64,000 nucleotides of DNA from Lichina pygmaea (taxonomy: Eukaryota; Ascomycota; Lichinomycetes; Lichinales; Lichinaceae): contig OY730174.1 of the NCBI GenBank assembly GCA_963422465.1, positions 248,001 to 312,000 of the forward strand. The letters run 5' to 3'. Shown piece by piece: positions 57,351-64,000 of the stretch. Within the stretch, counting starts at the first letter, position 1; each line of letters starts with the position of its first letter. The translations under genes and the position numbers were made by a program. Under the pieces are notes generated by a model. The model was not told the DNA's origin. It saw nothing but the letters and a program-made list of their open reading frames with translations, and did not search any database.

Positions 57351-58525
57351 TCTCTCGTCTGGGGGGCGGACCCACCCCGCGCGCAACGGCGAACCCGAGG
57401 CCCGGGGTCAAGCAGGCGACGCCCGCTGGTCTATGGTGAGACCCGGCTCGCCTGGGTCCCGCTCCCCGACACGCTAACCCAGGGGATGGGGGGGGGTTGG
57501 TGCTGTCCTTGACTTTGGTCGGCCAGCCGGCGGGGGATCGAGGCACCGGAGAAACGTGGGAGTTGAGAAGGTCCCAGAGCGGGAGTTTCGCTGCCGCCAA
57601 TGTCGATCAAAAGGAATCGGAGGGGGGGGGGGGGGGGGGGGGAGCGCAATACGAGAGGGGGGAAGGCACCGGAGGAGAGGAAAGAAAAAGGAAGGCGAGG
57701 GGCCAGAGCTAAGAGCTGTTATATAAGAGATCGAGAGAGCAGTAGGGTGCGAGGGCGCGGTGCAGCTCGGCCGGCCCTTGTCCCACAACTGGACGAGGGT
57801 GATGTGCGCGGATGTAAAGGTTCATCGTCGGGGTCTGGCGCGGGCCAGAGCGTCCTCGTCGTCGCTGTCCTGGCGGTACTTGGTCATCGTCGCCGCCACC
57901 GGCATCCACTTAATCTCTGACGGGAATCAAACAGTTGTAGGGCCCAACCCGGTGCCGGCCGCGTGAAATCGCCGGCACTGGCGTATGTTCGCTCGAGCCG
58001 GCACCCCGCGAGTCTCGAGGGGCGTGCGCATCGCTGCCCTTGAGCTCTTCCGTCCGCCCTATCCAATTCAGCAAGGTACCTTGTTCGGCAGCGGTAGCAC
58101 AAGACCGACGCCACCGCGAGGTCTGTATACTCCTATGACTCCCGTACGTACCGTAAGTTAGTACATACGTACGTACGATACGTGCGGTGCGCGCTCGTGG
58201 TGCTATATCCGAGTAAACGACGGTCCCCCGAGTCCTGAGCCATCGTCGACCCTTCCCCGGAAATCGTCCGTGGCGTCGTTCAGTGCCGCACCTCGATCCC
58301 ATTCCGTCTCGGGTGGATGCAGGCACTGCCCAGCCAATGCTTGATGCAGGTTCCGCATTCGCACCTTACAGGCCAGTCCAGTCTCTGTACTCCCGTGCAG
58401 GCGCTGTCTCGTACGATGTAGGTTGCAACTGGCGTACGTACGTACATACTCGTGCGTAGCTCGGGTTGAACTGTGCGACTACTCCCTCTGCCTGGCACGT
58501 CTGGCACGTCCGGCCACCGTCGGGT

Positions 58526-58526
<1 letters not shown>

Positions 58527-58567
<41 letters not shown>
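58527..58567. repeat. (CGT)n microsatellite
   Basis: About thirteen perfect GTC/CGT units in non-coding sequence. Confidence 0.95.
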
Positions 58568-58568
<1 letters not shown>

Positions 58569-59048
58569 GATGCAGCTGCCCAGCAGACGGGCACGACCGG
58601 GTAAAGTATCCTCCCCCTCGGACAGCGTATCGCCGCCGCGAGGAACAGGCTGTGCGATACCTCCCGGACGGCCGGCGACACCGGAAACGCTACGGGGAGG
58701 CTGTTGACAGCTGGATCTCTTGGTGGGTCAGAAAAGCCGACACTGGCGATGGTGAGAAATCCCGGGGCCTGATTCTCGGGACTTACTTTCGCTGTAGGCG
58801 GGGCTTTTTCCGGCGGGCCAATCCTTTGCTGCGCCCGTCTGCGCGATCCTCGGCCCGGCTCGGCTCGGCCTGACCGTCCAGGGCAAGCCTAAAGATCAAC
58901 CCCCCTTCGGGCGGATGTCTGTCTCTGCGCGTTTGGGCCTATGCCCGCCTGATGTAGGGGCAATCACCCCCTACAGTACCGCATATCACCGCACCATCCT
59001 TCTCCAGGCTTAGGCTGGGCTCGGGCCTCCCGTGCGGCATGCACGACC

Positions 59049-59108
59049 GGGAACCCGAACGGGAACCCGAACGGGAACCCGAACGGGAACCCGAACGGGA
59101 ACCCGAAC
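59049..59108. repeat. 12-base minisatellite GGGAACCCGAAC x5
   Basis: Five perfect head-to-tail units; each unit is itself partly symmetrical (GGGAACCC). Confidence 0.95.
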
Positions 59109-59239
59109 GCCGGATGTCTCTCCTTCGAACTCTGGATATCTCAGGTCTCGTCGGCCGTTGAGGTGCTGTACGGTATCTTGTGTCGTGATGTACGTATGTG
59201 CATAGGTGCGGAGCATATCCTGTCGTGGATTCTCTCCGC

Positions 59240-59278
<39 letters not shown>
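59240..59278. repeat. (GAT)n microsatellite
   Basis: Thirteen perfect GAT units. Confidence 0.95.
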
Positions 59279-59279
<1 letters not shown>

Positions 59280-61488
59280 TGGTCGAGATGGAGCTTCGCC
59301 AGCGCGAACCCAGTACATACGTACTCCGTACCGTAATTGCTGTAGAATTCGGAATTGTGGGTACATCAGGAGAAAGCCAACGTCGGCCGAACCGGCCAGT
59401 CGGCCAGGTCAAAGTGGAGCGGCCTGTCCAGGTCTTCGGGATGTCGATGTCAGGTCCCACGAGATGTCAGCTGGCAGACACCGGTCGAGAGCCTCGCGGA
59501 GCAGCGGCACCAGCACCGGCACCGTCCCCCCAGGAGCATCGAGAGCCCATGGACTGGTATCCATCCGCGCGGGTCCCTGTGAGAGCAACGCTGGGCAGAC
59601 GGGATCAACGGGCTCCCACGATGTAAGCATGTTCTCGACAGCAGATGGTGTCTCGTACGTACCAGCGTGGCAGGTATCAGATCTTGAGATGCGCACTCTA
59701 CCGAAAGACACCTGACAAAGCCAGACGTATGTTCTCGCTAGCTCCCCCTGCCTTGGACACCTCACGGCGCTTGTGCCGGTCAACGTTTCTCGTCGGGAAG
59801 AGGGCTTTGAACACGGCCTCCCAGTGCCTCCTGAGAGTCACTGTAGGATGTCTCCGACGAAGAGGAAGAAGGATACCGTAAAGAAGCAAAAGTAAAAGAA
59901 AAGGTCCGTCGAGGCCTCCTCTTGCCGTCCTGGCACAGTAGCACGGCTCATGCCAACGGGCAACGATGGCGCACGATAGGTTTCGTTGCTGTTCTTCTGA
60001 CCTCTGAAAAAAACAATGGACGGGCAAGAGTTCGCAGAGTAAAAGAAATCAAAGCATTGATTCTCATCAAGATTGAAATGGACCATCCCTCTGATCGGCT
60101 GGATCAGCAGGGCATCGACCAACTTCCGCCTGGTCGATGGTCTTGAGCCGTCGCCGGACAGGCTCCCGCGTGTCCCGCTGTCCTGCGGTGCGAGACGGGC
60201 GTGCGTCGTTCATACTGTACGATAGGCAGCCCCAAGCAGTGCGAGTTGCCACCACTGCCACGATCACGTTCTGTTGGAGGCTTTTGCCTCGCTCGAGACG
60301 GGCCGCGAGTGGTGATATGACGCCGACGACGTTGCTGATATCGCGCGCACGCACGCACGCACGTACGTACGTCGTACTTCCGTACAGTCCGTACCGATGT
60401 ACTTCCGTACCGATGTACTTCAGTACCGATGTACTTCCGTACCCGCCTCGCCTAGCCGTTCGCCGTTCCGACCGGCCATCTTTTTCTCGTCGGGGGGAAA
60501 GAGGGGCCCCGAGATCTGCATCGACCTACCGTATCGATATCGGCCGCCGGCAGGGGGTGTACTCGTAGGAGGCATAGGCCTGACTGTCCTCTTGCCCCCG
60601 CTCTTCGTGCGTAGGAAAATGCAAGACCGGGATTCCATGGGCTCTCCTGTGCTCCCTACGACCGTCCCGGCCCCCTGTACCCTTGTGCGCTACGTACGTA
60701 CGTAAGCGCACGAGGAGCACCTGCCCTCTTTTCGTCCGGGACTGTACATACGTACGTACGTACGTACTCGTAGGTGCTGGTACTGTAGGCGTCGCATTGC
60801 ATACCGCAACGTGATGCTACCGCAGTCCAGCTCCAGTAGGCGCCGAGTCCAAGGGAGAGATCTTTCGAGCGATGCAGACATCTGCCGAGTCGGCATGCGG
60901 CAGTAGGGTCCAGCCAGCTCGGACAATCAATGTCGCGCAAGGCTCGCGACGAGTGCAATCGATATCCAATCGGCTGCTATCGGCTGCTATCGACTCCTTG
61001 CCTCGATCGGTGCTGTTTAGATAAGTGACAGACGAGCACTTCTGTAGATAGGCCTGCTACAGCCAGCATAGCCTGCCTGACTGCCTGACTGCCTGGCCGC
61101 TTAGCGCCGCGTGGGCTGCGCCAGGCGAGGCCCGACTTCCTCATCCTTCTTCTCCTTCTTCCAATGGTCTTCCATCTCTGCGGGATCGGCCTGTGGTCGC
61201 ACCGCAGATCAGGCACGCGCCACACGCCACACGCGCCATTTGCCGCCGTCGCACAAGACCGTCTGGCCGTCGGCACATCCCATCTCGCGTCGCTGGGAGA
61301 CGAGGATACACAGCATCGTGCTTTCCTTTGTTGCCCTCCGGAGGAGCACGACTCCGTGCCTCCCGTACGATAAGCATCGGCCTCTTGGCAAATCACACTC
61401 GAGACGTCGGCTACGACGATGAGGATGTTCCCTGTCGACCGGTCGTCGTCCTCGTCGTCAGCACGAGGCACAAGCGGACTCGGCTGCA

Positions 61489-61538
61489 CCCTAGGCTCTG
61501 GCCTAGGCTCTGGCCTAGGCTCTGGCCTAGGCTCTGGC
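61489..61538. repeat. 12-base minisatellite CTAGGCTCTGGC x4
   Basis: Four head-to-tail units in non-coding sequence. Confidence 0.9.
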
Positions 61539-61987
61539 CGGGGCCCATGCTCGACTCTGGCGAGGCGCTACATACCTACAGCTAACTCCACCGTCTGGCC
61601 TACCTTACGGTAATCGTACGAGCATTGCCGGGGGTCGGTAGGGCTTACGGCAGTAGCAGCAACAGCAGCTTCGCGCACCGTGCCCCTCATCCTTTACACA
61701 CATCGGCCATTCTTGCATTGGTACACGTACCTGGACCGTTGATTTCCTCTCGACCGATTGTCGACTGGACGCAGCTCCGGAGCTCCGAGGTTGCTTGTCC
61801 TCTCGCTCGTTCAATCCCCTGCTGTGCAGAGTACGAAGTACTACTCGTACGTAATCGACACGGTGATGCCTGCTCAGGTCCGCCATTGTTTCGTCTAAGC
61901 AGCACTTGCTGTGAATCCCGCATACGCGAGTCTCGCGAGGTTTCCTTTGATTCAGCTGGTAAAACCAAACTGAATCTTATTCATCAG

Positions 61988-62021
<34 letters not shown>

Positions 62022-64000
62022 TCGTATTGGCCCCAAGCTGGAGATGCGAGACGATGTCTCGGTTCAGAACAAGCTCGCATCAGTCCGACTCAAGGTCTTA
62101 CAGTAGCAAGGCATGAACGATCAGGGCCGTCCTGTCTGGGCCAAGATCCACGCAATCGCGCCATCCGGAACGAGATGCTCTGCCAGCTACCAAGGGTTCC
62201 GGCTGGATCATCCTTCTCGGATGCTGCCGGAGACGTCATCAAGGTCCGTTGGGCCAAAGTTTCGCGACACGATGTCGTCAGCAAAGCTACCAAAGCGGAG
62301 GCTGGCCCTACTGTGTCTTACCGAAATGCCATCAGCTGTCTGCTGAAGGTGGCCGGGGAAGGGAGAGGAGGGCAATGGGAACGCACATCAATGACTTGGC
62401 CCCAAAGCGCATCTTGCAGTCTCTTCCTTGCAGACCGCACCGGTCAGGTCTGTGCGTCGAATCAGAATCCGGGCCCCAGCTCAACATTCGTCTGTCCGAT
62501 TCTCGGCTACGGGAGGCTTTCACACCACCACCACAACCACCCAGCTGTCGTCTCATCGTCCATCCCTTTGGTGGGTCTCTCCATCTCCGAAGAAGAGGAT
62601 CTCGTCTTGCTTTTATCGCCTTCGCTTGAAGGGGTTCGGTGGAGAGGGATCGTGGGATGGGCCTTCGAACCGCCGCGCCCCTTCAAGTTGGTGACCGGTC
62701 CAAAACACCCCTGCGAGTTCGTCTATCGCCGTATACGAGTCCTGCGTCGCTAAAGGGCAGCCGGGGAGGGTTCACCGAAACTTCGACTCGGATTCTAGAG
62801 CGGCTTGCTTCCAGTACGTACGCACAGTCCTGATGTTGCTTTCCTGGCAGGGGCCAGCATCTGAGGCCCTGCATCTTCCGAATCCCATCCCCGTGCCATC
62901 CCCGTGCCATCCGCGCTTCTCGTGCCCTAAGAGAGCATCCGTATTCAGAGCTCCTCGGCTCGCCTACGTCGCTCGTAGTACCGTGGCGTGCCTGGGTATT
63001 CGCGTACGTCCAGTGTTTACCCGGCCGCTTCCACGCCTGAATCACGTCAGAGCATTGTCCGGAGAGCAATCACCCAGCTTCGTCAGCATCGCCGCAGTCG
63101 AGGGCCGAAAGGCCGGTCATCTACCGACCCCGCAAGTTGAGCGATGGTCGATACGTACATACGTACGCACGGTAGTTACAGTTCAGATGGAGAGTGAAGC
63201 CGCTTCACCCCGCTAGGCTAGGAGGAAGCTACAGTAATTACTACCTTACGACCACTCGTGCCACCGCACGGAGTAATTTAATTATAGCTATAGGTAGCTA
63301 CACATACGTACCAGCGCTCTCCGGCGGTCAGGCTAATTCGCCTTGTTTTCGGTTGACTCTACTGAGTATATCATCAGGCTTCCAAGCTACAAGGCCAGCG
63401 CATGCGTTGGACGGCTGGATGATATATCGCAGCTCTCCTCGGCTTTTGATCTTCCTGTAGTAAACCCACAAGATGCTGTGCTGGGGCTACAAGGCAATGG
63501 CCTGCTCTGACAGGGAAGAAGATGATGATCATTGACGCCCTTCTCGGACCAGAGGGCTATGGCGCCCTATCTAGCTGACCAACACTAGTGACTACGGTAA
63601 GCCAGGCTCACCTACGACCGCAAACATGCTGATTGGAGATGATGAATGTTCAACTTTCCATGATGTCTTTTCATAGGAGCTATCCTATCTTTCTCCCTGT
63701 GAGGACACGTTAGGATCGTGAAATCATTTGAAGTGTCAGATTCAGGCAACAAGAAAAAAAAAATTTGAAAAAAGCCTCTCTGAAAGAGGCATGGACGCAC
63801 AAGTACTTACTTCGACACTAACATGTCATCAAATTCCTGTATATCAGTTGCAGTAGCTACGGTAGCTTTAGACTATCACACCAAACCACAATCATCCTCC
63901 TTCAAGCAAACAACAACAACAACAACAACAGTCTCCCCAACGCAGGACCAGATCACGATACATGTACGGTACATTACAGCACGCTTGAGCTCAACAGATC

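Larger units (their letters stand above)
56711..64000. other. 7 kb gene-poor end of window
   Basis: No gene is supported despite many overlapping open frames. It holds many short tandem repeats (listed), a 21-G run at 57622-57642, a CTT-rich tract near 61986-62020, a (CAA)n tract near 63905-63930, and frequent GTAC strings (58150, 58435, 60360-60430, 60695-60765, 63145). Confidence 0.45.

Overview
The window is nuclear DNA from a filamentous ascomycete (Pezizomycotina; Sordariomycetes is my guess from gene style, not proven). The evidence is GC-rich coding sequence split by short introns (about 50-170 bases, GTRNGT...YAG), fungal-type orthologues on both strands, Tad-like LINE tails, and intergenic DNA full of GTAC/TACGTA strings and long poly-G or poly-C runs. 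No rRNA, tRNA or CRISPR was seen.

Twelve protein genes are supported. In order: an unrecognised multi-exon protein with a fungal N-terminal-domain look (1260-4550, +); cyclin H of TFIIH (5904-7346, -); a DUF924 protein (8262-9407, +); an Rgd1-like F-BAR/RhoGAP (11220-13882, +); a small secreted repeat protein built on K-G-W-G-K-D (19073-19771, -); a LaeA-like SAM methyltransferase (30433-31594, -); glycyl-tRNA synthetase (34661-36925, -) divergent from the ribosome assembly factor Rpf1 (37330-38646, +); the Sar1 exchange factor Sec12 (39184-41049, +); the PAK kinase Cla4 (43498-46664, +); alpha-actinin (49966-52533, -); and an 899-residue CRIB-like protein (53932-56710, -). Exon joins were worked out by hand from splice sites and frame, and most models close exactly in frame.

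Between the genes are gene-poor blocks (13.9-19.0 kb, 19.8-30.4 kb, 31.6-34.6 kb, 41.1-43.5 kb, 46.7-49.6 kb, 56.7-64 kb). They hold two copies of a roughly 310-390 bp MITE with ATTACTTC...GCCCCC ends, a family of near-perfect TACCCGTGCCA...palindromes, a cluster of CGATGTCCGAC hairpins, four 3' ends of one LINE family (two with visible target-site duplications), a heptamer satellite, several minisatellites and eleven G or C homopolymers of 17 bases or more.

Functionally the genes are mostly housekeeping (transcription, translation, ribosome assembly, ER export) with a noticeable share of Rho/Cdc42/actin polarity genes (Rgd1-like RhoGAP, Cla4, alpha-actinin, CRIB-like protein). The observations I think most deserve a check are the in-frame TGA with a continuing open, Asn/Gly/Ser-rich frame at the end of alpha-actinin, the two in-frame starts of glycyl-tRNA synthetase that would give mitochondrial and cytosolic forms, the palindrome families, and a LINE tail joined to unrelated sequence between direct repeats.
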